Assembly (NCBI RefSeq): GCF_900105655.1
Contig: NZ_LT629787.1
Coordinates: 620,001-684,000 of the forward strand
DNA from: Halopseudomonas salegens
Lineage (GTDB): Bacteria; Pseudomonadota; Gammaproteobacteria; Pseudomonadales; Pseudomonadaceae
DNA length: 64,000 nt
Direction of reading: 5' to 3'
Part shown: one piece after another, positions 1-9,343 of the stretch
How positions within the stretch are numbered: the stretch's first letter is position 1
Layout of the letters: each line of letters starts with the position of its first letter
Program-made: the position numbers and the translations under genes
The notes under the pieces: model-generated
Databases searched by the model: none
The model's input: the letters and a program-made list of their open reading frames with translations, nothing else
What the model was told of the DNA's origin: nothing

Positions 1-1
1 C

Positions 2-385
2 GAGCTGTTCGTCAGGGGCGATCAGGTCTGGTTCAGTGAGGTTTCACCGCGACCGCACGATACCGGGATGGTTACCTTGATTTCCCAGGATTTATCCGAG
101 TTCGCATTGCATGCCCGGGCCATCCTCGGTTTGCCGATTCCGGCGATACGTCAGTTGGGGCCGGCGGCTTCAGCGGTGATTCTGGTCAATGGCGAGTCAC
201 AGCAAGTCAATTTCGGTAATTTGCAGCAAGTGTTGAGTCAGCCGGATACCCAGTTGCGCCTGTTTGGCAAGCCGGAGGTCAGCGGCCAGCGGCGTATGGG
301 TGTGGCCCTGGCCCTGGGCGAAACCATCGAAGCTGCACGCGACGTCGCCAGCCAGGCGGCGAATGCAGTGGAGATCAGCCTCTGA
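2..385 (+). CDS. purT: PurT, formate-dependent phosphoribosylglycinamide formyltransferase (3' part only)
   Basis: C-terminal ~127 residues of PurT, which makes formyl-GAR from GAR, formate and ATP in purine synthesis without a folate donor. The gene enters from the left edge, so its start is missing. The visible part holds the end of the ATP-grasp fold with the motif [14 protein letters not shown], shared by PurT and PurK-type enzymes, followed by the small C-terminal domain ending in AVEISL. The frame is open from base 2 to the TGA at 383-385. The next gene may start by overlapping this stop codon. Identification is firm; nothing can be said about the promoter. Confidence 0.93.
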   Translation, partial: ELFVRGDQVWFSEVSPRPHDTGMVTLISQDLSEFALHARAILGLPIPAIRQLGPAASAVILVNGESQQVNFGNLQQVLSQPDTQLRLFGKPEVSGQRRMGVALALGETIEAARDVASQAANAVEISL

Positions 386-414
386 GCCGCTGGTGGTATC
401 TGGCCGCGCCGGCT

Positions 415-1110
415 TTGCCGCTGTTATTGCCTCAGGCGCTCTGGGTCAAGCGGACTGCGTTGCGTTTGCCCGATGCCGCACCTCCCTGGCGGGGGCTGGT
501 TGCATCGCCAGGGTCGGTTGCTGGAATCACCGAGCCGTTGCGTTTGCTGATCCTGGGTGAGTCCACGGTAGCCGGCGTCGGGGTAGCTGATCAGACGATG
601 GCCTTGAGTGGTCAATTGGCGCAACACTGGTCGGCACAGCGGCAGCGTCCGGTGGAGTGGGTAGCCTGTGGTCGCAATGGAGCCCGGGCACGGGATTGTC
701 TGCGTGACCTGCTGCCGGAAGTGGCCGGGCAGTATTGGGATATGGTGGTGATTGTGCTCGGGGTGAATGACACCACTCATCTGACCGGCCGCTCCCGATG
801 GCGACGGGAAATACGCGCCTTGCTCGCCAGCTTTTCTGCTTGCAGTCAGCAACTGGTCCTCACTGCTGTACCACCGCTGGCTCACTTCCATGCTTTGCCG
901 CAGCCTTTGCGTGGCTGGTTTGGTTTGCGTTCCGGATTGCTTGATCAGGACCTGCGTGCAGAGGCAGAGACTGCTGGCGCCGCGCATATTGCCTTTGATT
1001 TGCCGATGCAGTCGAGGTATCTGGCTGAAGACGGGTATCACCCTTCGGCGCAGGGCTATCAGCTCTGGGCCCGGGGCATCGTGCGGCAACTACCCATGAC
1101 GGTGAAATAG
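415..1110 (+). CDS. SGNH/GDSL-family hydrolase, probably membrane-anchored
   Basis: A predicted esterase/lipase of the SGNH superfamily. Block I reads ILGESTVAGVG with Ser50 as nucleophile (GES in place of the usual GDS), block III is VLGVNDTTH, and block V is DGYHPS, supplying the Asp-His pair. The first TTG in frame is at 415. The open frame reaches upstream to a CTG at 382 that overlaps the purT stop, and translating from there adds [11 protein letters not shown], which completes a hydrophobic N-terminal segment followed by KR. That longer form would be a signal anchor. It is probably co-transcribed with purT. The substrate is unknown; family members act on lipids, acetylated sugars or thioesters. 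Confidence 0.8.
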   Translation: MPLLLPQALWVKRTALRLPDAAPPWRGLVASPGSVAGITEPLRLLILGESTVAGVGVADQTMALSGQLAQHWSAQRQRPVEWVACGRNGARARDCLRDLLPEVAGQYWDMVVIVLGVNDTTHLTGRSRWRREIRALLASFSACSQQLVLTAVPPLAHFHALPQPLRGWFGLRSGLLDQDLRAEAETAGAAHIAFDLPMQSRYLAEDGYHPSAQGYQLWARGIVRQLPMTVK

Positions 1111-1154
1111 TTCGTTGCAGCGTCTGGCAGGGCACTGCTTTCCTCATCATCAGC

Positions 1155-1184
1155 GTTACACCAATTGCTCTGATGCCCTACAAT
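1155..1184 (+). promoter_or_regulatory. Candidate sigma-70 promoter for proB
   Basis: GTTACA (1155-1160, 4 of 6 to consensus) is followed after 18 bp by TACAAT (1179-1184, 5 of 6). The -10 box lies 43 bp before the proB start, in the only gap between the SGNH gene and proB. Confidence 0.45.
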
Positions 1185-1227
1185 AGTCGGCCTTAAACCT
1201 CTTGTTGTCAGTTATGGAATCATCAGT

Positions 1228-2346
1228 ATGCGTGAAAAGGTAACTAATGCCCGACGCTGGGTCGTCAAGATTGGCAGTGCGTTGCTGACTGGCGACGGAC
1301 GTGGCCTGGATCAGCATGCCATGCGCATCTGGGTCGAGCAGCTGGTCGCCTTGCGCAACAGTGGGGCCGATCTGGTGCTGGTCTCATCCGGCGCTGTTGC
1401 TGCCGGCATGAGCCGGTTGGGCTGGGTCGAACGGCCGAAAACCATTCACGAATTGCAGGCTGCTGCGGCGATCGGCCAGATGGGGCTGGTACAGGCCTGG
1501 GAATCCAGTTTTCAGGCGCATGGGTTGGCGACTGCGCAGGTGCTGCTGACACATGATGATCTGTCTGACCGCAAGCGCTACCTGAACGCGCGCAGCACCC
1601 TGCGTGCGCTGCTGGATCTGGGAGTGATTCCGGTGGTCAACGAAAACGATACCGTGGTAACCGATGAAATTCGTTTCGGTGACAACGATACCCTGGGTGC
1701 CCTGGTAACCAACCTGGTCGAGGCCGACTTGCTGGTGATCCTGACCGACAGGGATGGCTTGTATACCGCTGACCCGGGCCGTGATCCAGATGCCGAGCTG
1801 ATTGCTGAAGCCATGGCCGATGATGCCCGGCTGGATGCTATGGCTGGTGGGAGTGCCGGTGCGCTGGGGCGTGGAGGCATGCTGACCAAGTTGCGCGCCG
1901 CTCGCCTGGCGGCGCGCTCGGGTGCCGGTACGGTCATTGTTGGTGGTCGTATCGAGCGGGTGATTGACCGTCTGCAAGCCGGAGAAGCACTGGGGACTTT
2001 GCTGTTGCCGGAAAAAGGTCTGTTGGCTGCACGCAAGCAGTGGTTGGCCGGGCATTTGCAGATTCGCGGCCGTTTGCTGGTGGATGCCGGAGCCGTGCGT
2101 GCCCTGACCAGTGGTCGTCGCAGTTTGTTGCCAGTCGGTGTGACTGCGGTGGAAGGCAGCTTCCGCCGTGGTGAGATGGTGGCCTGTGTGGGGCCGGATG
2201 GGCGCGAAGTGGCGCGCGGGCTGGTCAATTACGGGATTCAGGATGCCCAGCGAATTATTGGTCAGCCGACAGAAACGATCAGCAGCATTCTTGGTTATAT
2301 CGATGAACCTGAGCTGGTCCACCGCGACAATCTGGTCCTGCTGTGA
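1228..2346 (+). CDS. proB: ProB, glutamate 5-kinase
   Basis: Catalyses ATP-dependent phosphorylation of L-glutamate to glutamyl 5-phosphate, the first and feedback-inhibited step of proline synthesis. At 372 residues it has the usual full length: an N-terminal amino-acid kinase domain (about 1-260, with [27 protein letters not shown] and TDRDGLY) and a C-terminal PUA domain (about 280-360, with [11 protein letters not shown]). The ATG at 1228 gives the canonical [16 protein letters not shown] start. In P. aeruginosa, from memory, proB follows obg; here it stands alone after the SGNH gene. It converges on rpsT across a shared terminator. Confidence 0.97.
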   Translation: MREKVTNARRWVVKIGSALLTGDGRGLDQHAMRIWVEQLVALRNSGADLVLVSSGAVAAGMSRLGWVERPKTIHELQAAAAIGQMGLVQAWESSFQAHGLATAQVLLTHDDLSDRKRYLNARSTLRALLDLGVIPVVNENDTVVTDEIRFGDNDTLGALVTNLVEADLLVILTDRDGLYTADPGRDPDAELIAEAMADDARLDAMAGGSAGALGRGGMLTKLRAARLAARSGAGTVIVGGRIERVIDRLQAGEALGTLLLPEKGLLAARKQWLAGHLQIRGRLLVDAGAVRALTSGRRSLLPVGVTAVEGSFRRGEMVACVGPDGREVARGLVNYGIQDAQRIIGQPTETISSILGYIDEPELVHRDNLVLL

Positions 2347-2389
2347 TTGAGCGGGCTGACTGAACAGGGCGGCCTGTTTCGGCAGACAC

Positions 2390-2417
2390 AAAAAAACCGG
2401 CCAGGGCCGGTTTTTTT
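2390..2417. terminator. Bidirectional rho-independent terminator between proB and rpsT
   Basis: Seven A, a GC-rich hairpin (CCGGC, loop CAGG, GCCGG; 2397-2410), then seven T. The symmetric A and T tracts let it end transcripts from both convergent genes. Confidence 0.9.
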
Positions 2418-2435
2418 ACGACAACTGCTACAACA

Positions 2436-2708
2436 TCAAGCGGCTTCAGCCAGCGCCTTGATGTGTGCATTCAGGCGGCTCTTGTGGCGAGCGGCCTTGT
2501 TTTTGTCGAGAATGCCCTTGTCAGCCATGCGGTCGATGACCGGAACGGCTGCGGTATAGGCAGTCTTGGCTTGCTCGAGATCTTTGGCATCAATCGCCTT
2601 GATCACGTTCTTGATATAGGTACGGACCATGGAGCGCAGGCTGGCATTGTGGCTGCGGCGCTTCTCGGCCTGCTTGGCGCGTTTCTTGGCTTGAGGTGAG
2701 TTGGCCAC
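2436..2708 (-). CDS. rpsT: 30S ribosomal protein S20
   Basis: Small, very basic 16S rRNA-binding protein of 90 residues, starting (M)[17 protein letters not shown] and ending in an Ala-rich helix, as is typical for bS20. The start codon is GTG at 2708, with an AGGAG Shine-Dalgarno at 2716-2720, 7 nt upstream. A weak start codon also occurs in E. coli rpsT (UUG), where it is part of autogenous control by S20; that the same holds here is inference. It is monocistronic, transcribed toward proB and divergent from murJ. Confidence 0.97.
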   Translation of the reverse strand: MANSPQAKKRAKQAEKRRSHNASLRSMVRTYIKNVIKAIDAKDLEQAKTAYTAAVPVIDRMADKGILDKNKAARHKSRLNAHIKALAEAA

Positions 2709-2759
2709 CGTCGTGCTCCTCAGAAATACTGAATGAATAAGGGTCTAATAAGGCCGCGT

Positions 2760-2788
2760 ACTATGCCGCCGGGCTTGGCGATTGTCAA
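2760..2788 (-). promoter_or_regulatory. rpsT promoter
   Basis: On the minus strand TTGACA (2788-2783, perfect consensus) is followed after 17 bp by CATAGT (2765-2760, 4 of 6), then by a GC-rich discriminator, as in growth-rate-controlled ribosomal promoters. The -35 box lies inside a palindrome at 2771-2792. Confidence 0.7.
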
Positions 2789-2792
2789 GCCC
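2771..2792. repeat. Perfect 7-bp inverted repeat in the rpsT/murJ divergent region
   Basis: GGGCTTG and CAAGCCC separated by 8 bp. It overlaps the -35 box of the rpsT promoter and sits just upstream of a TATAAA (2802-2807) that could be the murJ -10. It may be an operator or only a chance palindrome. Confidence 0.5.
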
Positions 2793-2903
2793 GCTGCACG
2801 GTATAAAGCGGCGGATTCCGATTGCCGGTTATCAGGGCGCACAAGGGGTGCCTTGTAGCCCTGCATCGGGCTATTATCGCGGTTTTTGCCACGCGGATAA
2901 ACC

Positions 2904-4472
2904 ATGACGACAAGCACGCCTCCACCAGCAGCGGAACCCAGGGCACCCGGCCTGCTGCGTTCGGGCATGGTGGTCAGCATCATGACCCTGTTGTCACGGG
3001 TGCTGGGCATGGTGCGTGATGTGGTGGTGGCCAATTATTTTGGTTCCAAATCGGAAGCCGATGCCTTTTTTATCGCCTTCAAGATTCCCAATTTCCTGCG
3101 CCGGCTGTTCGCCGAGGGGGCCTTTGCCCAGGCCTTTGTGCCGGTGTTGTCGGAATACCGCACCAGGCGCAGCCTGGCCGAGGTCAAGCAGTTGGTCGAC
3201 CGGGTGGCGGGTACGCTGGGGCTGAGTCTGGTGGCGATTACCGCGATAGGGGTGGCTGGTGCGCCGGTACTGATTACCCTGTTTGCGCCGGGGTTCCATG
3301 GCGATGCCTACAAGCTCGGTCTGGCCACCGATATGTTGCGCATCACCTTTCCCTACTTGCTGCTGATTTCGCTGACGGCCTTCTGTGGTTCGATTCTCAA
3401 CAGCTATGGACGTTTTGCGGTGCCGGCTTTTACTCCGGTGCTACTTAATCTGTGCATGATTGGCGCCACTGTGCTGCTCAGTCCCTGGTTCGAACAGCCA
3501 ATCATGGCCCTGGCATGGGGCGTATTTGTTGCCGGGGTGGCTCAGTTACTGTTCCAGGTGCCGTTTCTCTGGCGCATCCGGCTATTACCGGTGCCGCGCC
3601 CGAATCGGCATGATGAAGGCGTCAAACGCATCATGACCTTGATGGTGCCGGCCCTGTTTGCGGTGTCGGTCAGTCAGATCAATCTGCTGCTGGATACGGT
3701 ACTGGCGTCCTTTCTGCAGACCGGCAGCATTTCCTGGCTGTATTACGCCGACCGTTTGTCCGAGCTGCCACTGGGGGCCTTCGGTATCGCCATTGGTACG
3801 GTGATCCTGCCGGCGCTGTCGCGCCAGCACGCCGGGGCTGATCCCAAGGCCTTTGCCGCTACCCTGGACTGGGCCATCCGTATGGTCCTGCTGATCGGGG
3901 TGCCGGCGGCGCTGGCGTTGTTGTTGCTGGCCGAACCCTTGATTGCCACGCTATTCCATTACGGTGCCATGACCGATCGCGATGTGTTGCAAGCGTCCGC
4001 TGCCTTGCGTGCCTACGCGGTGGGGGTCATGACCTTTATGCTGATCAAGGTACTGGCACCGGGTTACTTTGCCCGCCAGGATACCAAGACTCCGGTCAAG
4101 ATCGCCGTTCTCTGCATGATCGCCAATATGGTCCTGAACCTGATCCTGATCTGGCCGCTGGCACACGCCGGTCTGGCGTTGGCGACCTCATTGTCGGCGC
4201 TGCTGAACGCCGGCCTGCTCTGGTGGGGGCTGCGCAAATCAGGCGTTTATCTGGCCCAGCCGGGCTGGGGGGTATTCGCTCTGCGTCTGCTGCTGGCCAG
4301 TCTGGCCATGGTGCTGGTGGTTTATTGGCTGGCGGCCGATGTCAGTCTATGGCTGCAGTGGGGTTGGCAGCAGCGGGTCGGGCAGATGAGTCTGCTGGTT
4401 CTGGCCGGTGCTGCTGCCTATGGCGCAGCTCTGCTGCTGGCTGGCCTGCGTCCGCGCCATCTGCGTAATTGA
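2904..4472 (+). CDS. murJ: MurJ (MviN), lipid II flippase
   Basis: Integral inner-membrane protein of the MOP superfamily that flips lipid II to the periplasmic face for peptidoglycan synthesis. At 522 residues with about 14 hydrophobic segments it matches the family. The N-terminal signature (SRVLGMVRDVVVANYFG, then AFFIAFKIPNFLRRL and AEGAFAQAFVPV) is canonical. The first ~20 residues are Pro/Ala-rich and cytoplasmic. It heads a co-directional run with ribF, ileS, lspA and fkpB. A TATAAA at 2802-2807 may be its -10 box, but no good -35 is seen at standard spacing. Confidence 0.96.
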   Translation: MTTSTPPPAAEPRAPGLLRSGMVVSIMTLLSRVLGMVRDVVVANYFGSKSEADAFFIAFKIPNFLRRLFAEGAFAQAFVPVLSEYRTRRSLAEVKQLVDRVAGTLGLSLVAITAIGVAGAPVLITLFAPGFHGDAYKLGLATDMLRITFPYLLLISLTAFCGSILNSYGRFAVPAFTPVLLNLCMIGATVLLSPWFEQPIMALAWGVFVAGVAQLLFQVPFLWRIRLLPVPRPNRHDEGVKRIMTLMVPALFAVSVSQINLLLDTVLASFLQTGSISWLYYADRLSELPLGAFGIAIGTVILPALSRQHAGADPKAFAATLDWAIRMVLLIGVPAALALLLLAEPLIATLFHYGAMTDRDVLQASAALRAYAVGVMTFMLIKVLAPGYFARQDTKTPVKIAVLCMIANMVLNLILIWPLAHAGLALATSLSALLNAGLLWWGLRKSGVYLAQPGWGVFALRLLLASLAMVLVVYWLAADVSLWLQWGWQQRVGQMSLLVLAGAAAYGAALLLAGLRPRHLRN

Positions 4473-4523
4473 TTCGGTTCCGACGCCGAAAGGCGCTGGT
4501 GGCTTGCCCGTCGCCCCATGAGG

Positions 4524-4529
4524 TATACT
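4524..4529 (+). promoter_or_regulatory. Candidate -10 box upstream of ribF
   Basis: TATACT (5 of 6 to consensus) followed by a GC-rich stretch, 34 bp before the ribF ATG. No convincing -35 box at 16-18 bp; TTGCCC at 4504 is only 14 bp away. Confidence 0.35.
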
Positions 4530-4562
4530 GCGGCGCTTCATACATCCATCACGACGAGCATT

Positions 4563-5495
4563 ATGGAACTGGTCCGCGGCCTTCACAATCTGCGGCCCCG
4601 GCATCGGGGCTGTGTGGCAACCATCGGCAATTTTGACGGTGTGCATGCCGGCCATCAGGCCATCCTCAAGCGTTTGCGGGCACACTCCCGGCGCTTGGGC
4701 CTGCCCGGCTGCGTGGTGATTTTCGAACCACAGCCGCGCGAATATTTTGCCCCGCAGGCAGCTCCTCCGCGTCTGACCCGTCTGCGAGACAAGTTGGCCT
4801 TGCTTGAAGCCGAGGGGGTTGATCGCGTGCTCTGCCTGGCTTTCAACCACCGTTTGCGCAGCCTGAGCGCCGACGCTTTTGTCCAGCAGGTATTGCTGGA
4901 TGGTCTCGGTGTCAAGCATCTGGAAGTGGGTGATGATTTCCGGTTTGGTTGCGATCGCTCGGGGGACTTTGCCTTTTTGCAGGACAGTGGTGCGCGCCAT
5001 GGTTTCAGTCTTGAGGCGGCAAGTACCGTAGCTGATTGTGGCGAACGCATCAGCAGTAGCCGGGTGCGTCAGGTGCTGGCCGAAGGCGACTTCGAGCAGG
5101 CCGAACGGTTATTGGGGCGGCCCTTCAGCATCAGCGGCCGCGTGCTTTACGGCAAACAATTGGGCCGCACACTGGGTGCGCCGACGGCCAATGTGCAGCT
5201 CAAGCGCTTGCACGCCCCGTTGAGTGGTGTGTATCGGGTCAGCGCGGTGATCGATGGCAGTGGTGAGGCACTGAAGGGCGTCGCCAACATCGGTCGTCGC
5301 CCAAGCGTGGGTGACGACGGCCAGGCCCACCTGGAAGTTCACCTGTTTGATTTCAGCGGTGATCTTTACGGCCACCGACTGACTGTCTTTTTTCATGAGA
5401 AATTGCGTGACGAGCAGCACTTTGATTCGCTGGATGCCTTGAAGAAAGGGATCCAGAATGATTTTGCCAAAGCCCGCGCCCAGTGGGGCATTTAA
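4563..5495 (+). CDS. ribF: RibF, bifunctional riboflavin kinase/FAD synthetase
   Basis: Converts riboflavin to FMN and FMN to FAD. The 310-residue product has an N-terminal nucleotidyltransferase domain (about 1-185; ATIGNFDGVHAGHQ and the ISSSRVR motif) and a C-terminal flavokinase domain (about 186-305; GRTLGAPTANV, GVANIGRRPSVG, FHEKLRDE). The ATG at 4563 gives the usual MELVRGLHNLRP start; an in-frame ATG at 4518 would add 15 residues with no family match. No FMN riboswitch is visible upstream. The murJ-ribF-ileS-lspA-fkpB order is conserved in pseudomonads. Confidence 0.96.
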   Translation: MELVRGLHNLRPRHRGCVATIGNFDGVHAGHQAILKRLRAHSRRLGLPGCVVIFEPQPREYFAPQAAPPRLTRLRDKLALLEAEGVDRVLCLAFNHRLRSLSADAFVQQVLLDGLGVKHLEVGDDFRFGCDRSGDFAFLQDSGARHGFSLEAASTVADCGERISSSRVRQVLAEGDFEQAERLLGRPFSISGRVLYGKQLGRTLGAPTANVQLKRLHAPLSGVYRVSAVIDGSGEALKGVANIGRRPSVGDDGQAHLEVHLFDFSGDLYGHRLTVFFHEKLRDEQHFDSLDALKKGIQNDFAKARAQWGI

Positions 5496-5531
5496 CTTAC
5501 TTTTGCGTATTCACGTCTGGACTCAATCGAT

Positions 5532-8357
5532 ATGACCGATTACAAAGCGACACTGAATCTGCCAGCAACCGACTTTCCGATGAAGGCCGGTCTGCCAACG
5601 CGCGAGCCCGCTACCCTGCAGCGCCTGGATGGCCTGTATCAGCGAATTCGCGACGTCAGTCAGGGCCGCCCGCAATTTATTCTGCACGATGGCCCGCCCT
5701 ACGCCAACGGCAGCATTCATATCGGTCATGCGGTCAACAAGATCATCAAGGATATGATCATTCGCTCCAAGACCCTGTCTGGCTTTGACGCGCCGTACGT
5801 GCCCGGCTGGGACTGCCATGGCCTGCCGATCGAACACAAGATCGAGACCACCCATGGCAAGCACCTGGAACCGGCCAGAACGCGGGAATTGAGTCGCAGT
5901 TATGCCGGCGAGCAGGTCGAGGGTCAGAAGGCGGACTTTATCCGCCTCGGCGTCCTGGGTGACTGGGACAGGCCCTACCGCACCATGGATTTCAGCAATG
6001 AAGCGGGAGAAATTCGCGCGCTGGGCAAGATGGTCGAGAAGGGTGTGGTGTTCAAGGGCCTGAAGCCGGTCAACTGGTGTTTCGACTGTGGTTCGGCGCT
6101 GGCCGAGGCGGAAGTCGAGTACGCCGACAAGCAGTCGCCGACCATTGATGTCGGCTTTTTCTGTGCCGAGCCGGAGAAGCTGGCGACTGCCTTTGGTCTG
6201 GATGCGCTGAGCAAGCCGACCCAGGCGGTGATCTGGACCACCACCCCGTGGACCATCCCGGCCAACCAGGCGCTGAATTTTCACCCGGAATTCGACTACG
6301 CGCTGGTGGATGTCGGTGATCGGGTGTTGCTGCTGGCTGAAGAGCTGGTGGACAGCTGCCTGCAGCGCTACGGTCGTGAAGGTCAGGTGTTGGCCACCAC
6401 GACTGGCGATCAGCTGGAATGGATCAATTTCCGCCATCCTTTCTACGATCGCCTGTCACCGGTCTACCTGGCCGATTACGTCGAGCTGGGTGCCGGCACT
6501 GGTATCGTGCATTCGGCTCCTGCCTATGGTGAAGACGACTTTTACACCTGCAAGCGCTATGGCATGCACAACGACGAGATTCTCAATCCGGTGCAGGGCA
6601 ATGGCGTCTATGCCGAGTCGCTGGAATTTTTCGGCGGCCAGTTCATCTGGAAGGCCAACCCCAACGTGGTAGCCAAACTGGATGAAGTCGACTGTCTGCT
6701 GGCACACGAACAGGTCAGCCACAGTTACATGCATTGCTGGCGGCACAAGACCCCAGTGATCTACCGCGCCACGGCGCAATGGTTTGTTGGTATGGATGTG
6801 CCGGTAGCCGGTGGCGAGACCTTGCGTGAGCGCGCGCTGAAGGCCATCGAAGACACCCACTTCGTACCCGACTGGGGCAAGCAACGTTTGCACAACATGA
6901 TTGCCGGTCGCCCGGACTGGTGTATCTCGCGCCAGCGTAACTGGGGTGTGCCCATCCCGTTCTTCCTGCACAAGGAGAGTGGTGATCTGCACCCGCGCAC
7001 CCTGGAGCTGCTCGAGCAGGTAGCGCAGAAAGTCGAGCAGCAGGGCATTGATGCCTGGTTCCAGCTGGATGCCGCCGGGCTGCTGGGTGACGAAGCGGCT
7101 GACTACGACAAGATCAGCGATACCCTGGATGTCTGGTTTGATTCCGGTACGACCCACTGGCACGTCATGCGTGGTTCACACCCGATGGGGCATGCCCAGG
7201 GTCCCTTGGCGGATCTGTATCTGGAAGGCTCTGACCAGCACCGCGGCTGGTTCCATTCGTCCTTGCTGACCGGTGCCGCGATCGACGGTCACGCGCCCTA
7301 CAAGGGGCTGCTGACGCACGGTTTTGTGGTGGATGAAAATGGCCGCAAAATGTCCAAGTCGCTGGGCAATGTGATTGCTCCGCAGCAGGTTACCGACAGT
7401 CTGGGCGCCGACATTCTGCGCCTGTGGGTCGCCTCGTCGGATTATTCCGGTGAGATGGCGGTGTCCCAGCAGATTCTGCAGCGCAGTGCCGATGCTTACC
7501 GACGCATCCGCAATACCGCACGCTTCCTGCTCTCCAACCTGAACGGCTTTGACCCCAAAGAGCACTTGTTGCCGGCCGAGCAGATGCTGGATCTCGACCG
7601 CTGGGCCGTGGATTACACCTTGCGCCTGCAGCAGGAGATCAGCGAGGCTTACGACAGCTACCGGTTCTGGAACGTGTACCAGAAGATCCACAACTTCTGC
7701 GTGCAGGAGCTGGGTGGCTTCTATCTGGACATCATCAAGGATCGCCAGTACACCACCCAGGCCGATAGCGTCGCCCGCCGCTCCTGCCAGAGTGCGCTCT
7801 ATCATATCGCCGAGGCGCTGGTGCGCTGGATTGCACCGATTCTGTCGTTTACTGCCGAAGAACTGTGGCAGTATCTGCCGGGTGAGCGTGACGAGTCGGT
7901 CATGTTGACCACCTGGTATCAGGGCCTGCATGCCCTGCCGGCAGATGCTGAACTCGGCCGGGATTTCTGGGATCAGGTGATTGCGGTAAAAACTGCCGTC
8001 AACAAGGAGCTGGAGAACCAGCGCAACGCCAAAGTGATTCGCGGCAATCTGCAAGCCGAGCTGGTGCTATTTGTGGATAGCGATTTGCAGGCGACCCTGG
8101 AGCGACTCGGCGATGAGCTGCGCTTTGTGCTGATTACCTCGGAGGCCACGCTGGCTCCCCTGGCCTCGGCACCAGCCGATGCGGTGACGACAGAACTGAA
8201 TGGGCTCAAACTGCAGGTGATGAAATCCGGGCACACCAAGTGTGAACGCTGCTGGCATTTCCGTGCCGATGTCGGCAGCCATGCCGGCCATGAAACCATC
8301 TGTGGCCGCTGCGTGGACAACATCGAGGGTGCCGGTGAGGTACGCCGACATGCCTGA
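5532..8357 (+). CDS. ileS: Isoleucyl-tRNA synthetase
   Basis: Class I aminoacyl-tRNA synthetase of 941 residues. The HIGH motif is at residues 63-66 and KMSKS at 606-610. The CP1 editing domain between them contains [13 protein letters not shown]. The C terminus carries the zinc-binding motif CERCWHF ... CGRC. Presence of the C-terminal zinc finger and the overall length fit the mupirocin-sensitive bacterial type; resistance was not assessed. Its last 8 bases overlap the start of lspA, suggesting translational coupling. Confidence 0.98.
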   Translation: MTDYKATLNLPATDFPMKAGLPTREPATLQRLDGLYQRIRDVSQGRPQFILHDGPPYANGSIHIGHAVNKIIKDMIIRSKTLSGFDAPYVPGWDCHGLPIEHKIETTHGKHLEPARTRELSRSYAGEQVEGQKADFIRLGVLGDWDRPYRTMDFSNEAGEIRALGKMVEKGVVFKGLKPVNWCFDCGSALAEAEVEYADKQSPTIDVGFFCAEPEKLATAFGLDALSKPTQAVIWTTTPWTIPANQALNFHPEFDYALVDVGDRVLLLAEELVDSCLQRYGREGQVLATTTGDQLEWINFRHPFYDRLSPVYLADYVELGAGTGIVHSAPAYGEDDFYTCKRYGMHNDEILNPVQGNGVYAESLEFFGGQFIWKANPNVVAKLDEVDCLLAHEQVSHSYMHCWRHKTPVIYRATAQWFVGMDVPVAGGETLRERALKAIEDTHFVPDWGKQRLHNMIAGRPDWCISRQRNWGVPIPFFLHKESGDLHPRTLELLEQVAQKVEQQGIDAWFQLDAAGLLGDEAADYDKISDTLDVWFDSGTTHWHVMRGSHPMGHAQGPLADLYLEGSDQHRGWFHSSLLTGAAIDGHAPYKGLLTHGFVVDENGRKMSKSLGNVIAPQQVTDSLGADILRLWVASSDYSGEMAVSQQILQRSADAYRRIRNTARFLLSNLNGFDPKEHLLPAEQMLDLDRWAVDYTLRLQQEISEAYDSYRFWNVYQKIHNFCVQELGGFYLDIIKDRQYTTQADSVARRSCQSALYHIAEALVRWIAPILSFTAEELWQYLPGERDESVMLTTWYQGLHALPADAELGRDFWDQVIAVKTAVNKELENQRNAKVIRGNLQAELVLFVDSDLQATLERLGDELRFVLITSEATLAPLASAPADAVTTELNGLKLQVMKSGHTKCERCWHFRADVGSHAGHETICGRCVDNIEGAGEVRRHA

Positions 8358-8847
8358 GGCGCTGCGTAGCCTAGCCTGGTTGTGGCTGTCTGCCGGCATT
8401 CTGGTGCTGGACCTGCTGACCAAGTGGCTGGCCGAAGCCTACTTGCTGCCTTACCAGCAGGTGCCGCTGATTGACGGTCTGTTCAGTCTGATGCTGGCTT
8501 ACAACCCGGGTGCAGCTTTCAGTTTTCTGGCTGGTGCCGGGGGCTGGCAGCGCTGGTTTTTTTCCGCTGTAGCGGTGGTGGTCAGCATTGTACTGGTGAT
8601 CTGGTTGGCCCGCCTGAGTCGAGACAAATGGGTTGAATCAATGGGGCTGGCCCTGATTCTCGGCGGTGCGCTGGGTAATTTGTATGATCGTGTTGTGCAC
8701 GGTCAGGTGGTGGACTTCATTCTGGTACATTGGCAGCAAGACTGGTTTTTTCCGGCGTTCAATATTGCAGACAGCGCAATTACCGTCGGTGCCATTCTGT
8801 TGATTGCCGATATGTTCTGGCCACGCAAGGCTGCCAATACGGCATGA
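8350..8847 (+). CDS. lspA: LspA, lipoprotein signal peptidase (signal peptidase II)
   Basis: Aspartyl protease of the inner membrane that removes signal peptides from diacylglyceryl-prolipoproteins. With the ATG at 8350, inside the end of ileS, the protein has 165 residues and four hydrophobic helices. The catalytic aspartates lie in [13 protein letters not shown] and FNIADSAI, and [11 protein letters not shown] is the conserved family block. The 8-nt overlap with ileS is typical of this gene pair. It would process lipoproteins such as MltF in this window. Confidence 0.96.
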   Translation: MPEALRSLAWLWLSAGILVLDLLTKWLAEAYLLPYQQVPLIDGLFSLMLAYNPGAAFSFLAGAGGWQRWFFSAVAVVVSIVLVIWLARLSRDKWVESMGLALILGGALGNLYDRVVHGQVVDFILVHWQQDWFFPAFNIADSAITVGAILLIADMFWPRKAANTA

Positions 8848-8902
8848 TCCATCCGCCACGCGGTGCGTGGCCACTGTTCCACTCATTTGTCAGGTCCCGC
8901 GC

Positions 8903-9334
8903 ATGAGCGAAAATCGCATCAATCAAGACAGTCAGGTTACCCTGCATTTCACCCTGAAGTTGCCCGATGGCGAGGTGGTCGACAGCACTCTGAACAAGCA
9001 GCCAGCCAGCTTCAAGGTCGGTGATGGCAGTCTGTTGCCTGGCTTCGAGCAAGCGCTTTATGGCCTCAAATCAGGTGACAAGCGCAGTTTCGAGATTGAT
9101 CCGGAGCAGGGGTTCGGTCCCGGTAATCCGCAGAATATCCAGGTGATGCCGCGCGACAGTTTCAATGAGATGGAGCTGGAAACCGGTCTGCTGGTGATTT
9201 TCCAGGATGCCGCTGGCGGTGAGCTGCCGGGTCTGGTGAAGACAATTCACGACACCACGGTCGAGGTGGATTTCAATCATCCGCTGGCTGGCAAGGTAGT
9301 GACCTTTGAGGTCGAGATTATTGCCGTTGCCTGA
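8903..9334 (+). CDS. fkpB: FkpB, FKBP-type peptidyl-prolyl cis-trans isomerase (SlpA-like)
   Basis: Cytoplasmic prolyl isomerase/chaperone of the SlyD/SlpA class, 143 residues from the ATG at 8903. FKBP features: VTLHFTLKLPDGEVVDST at the N terminus, GDGSLLPGFEQALYGLKSGD around the active site, and FNHPLAGKVVTFEVEI at the end. A central insert-in-flap segment (about 75-120) is present. In P. aeruginosa, from memory, ispH follows this gene; here xerD begins 9 bp after its stop, which marks a synteny break. Confidence 0.93.
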   Translation: MSENRINQDSQVTLHFTLKLPDGEVVDSTLNKQPASFKVGDGSLLPGFEQALYGLKSGDKRSFEIDPEQGFGPGNPQNIQVMPRDSFNEMELETGLLVIFQDAAGGELPGLVKTIHDTTVEVDFNHPLAGKVVTFEVEIIAVA

Positions 9335-9343
9335 GGCGCACCC

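Noticed and set aside
4473..4562. FMN riboswitch before ribF
   Set aside because: Only 90 bp and none of the conserved RFN helices or AGGG/GGGGC blocks are present.
5523..6437. 304-codon minus-strand frame opposite ileS
   Set aside because: Shadow of ileS; no motifs.
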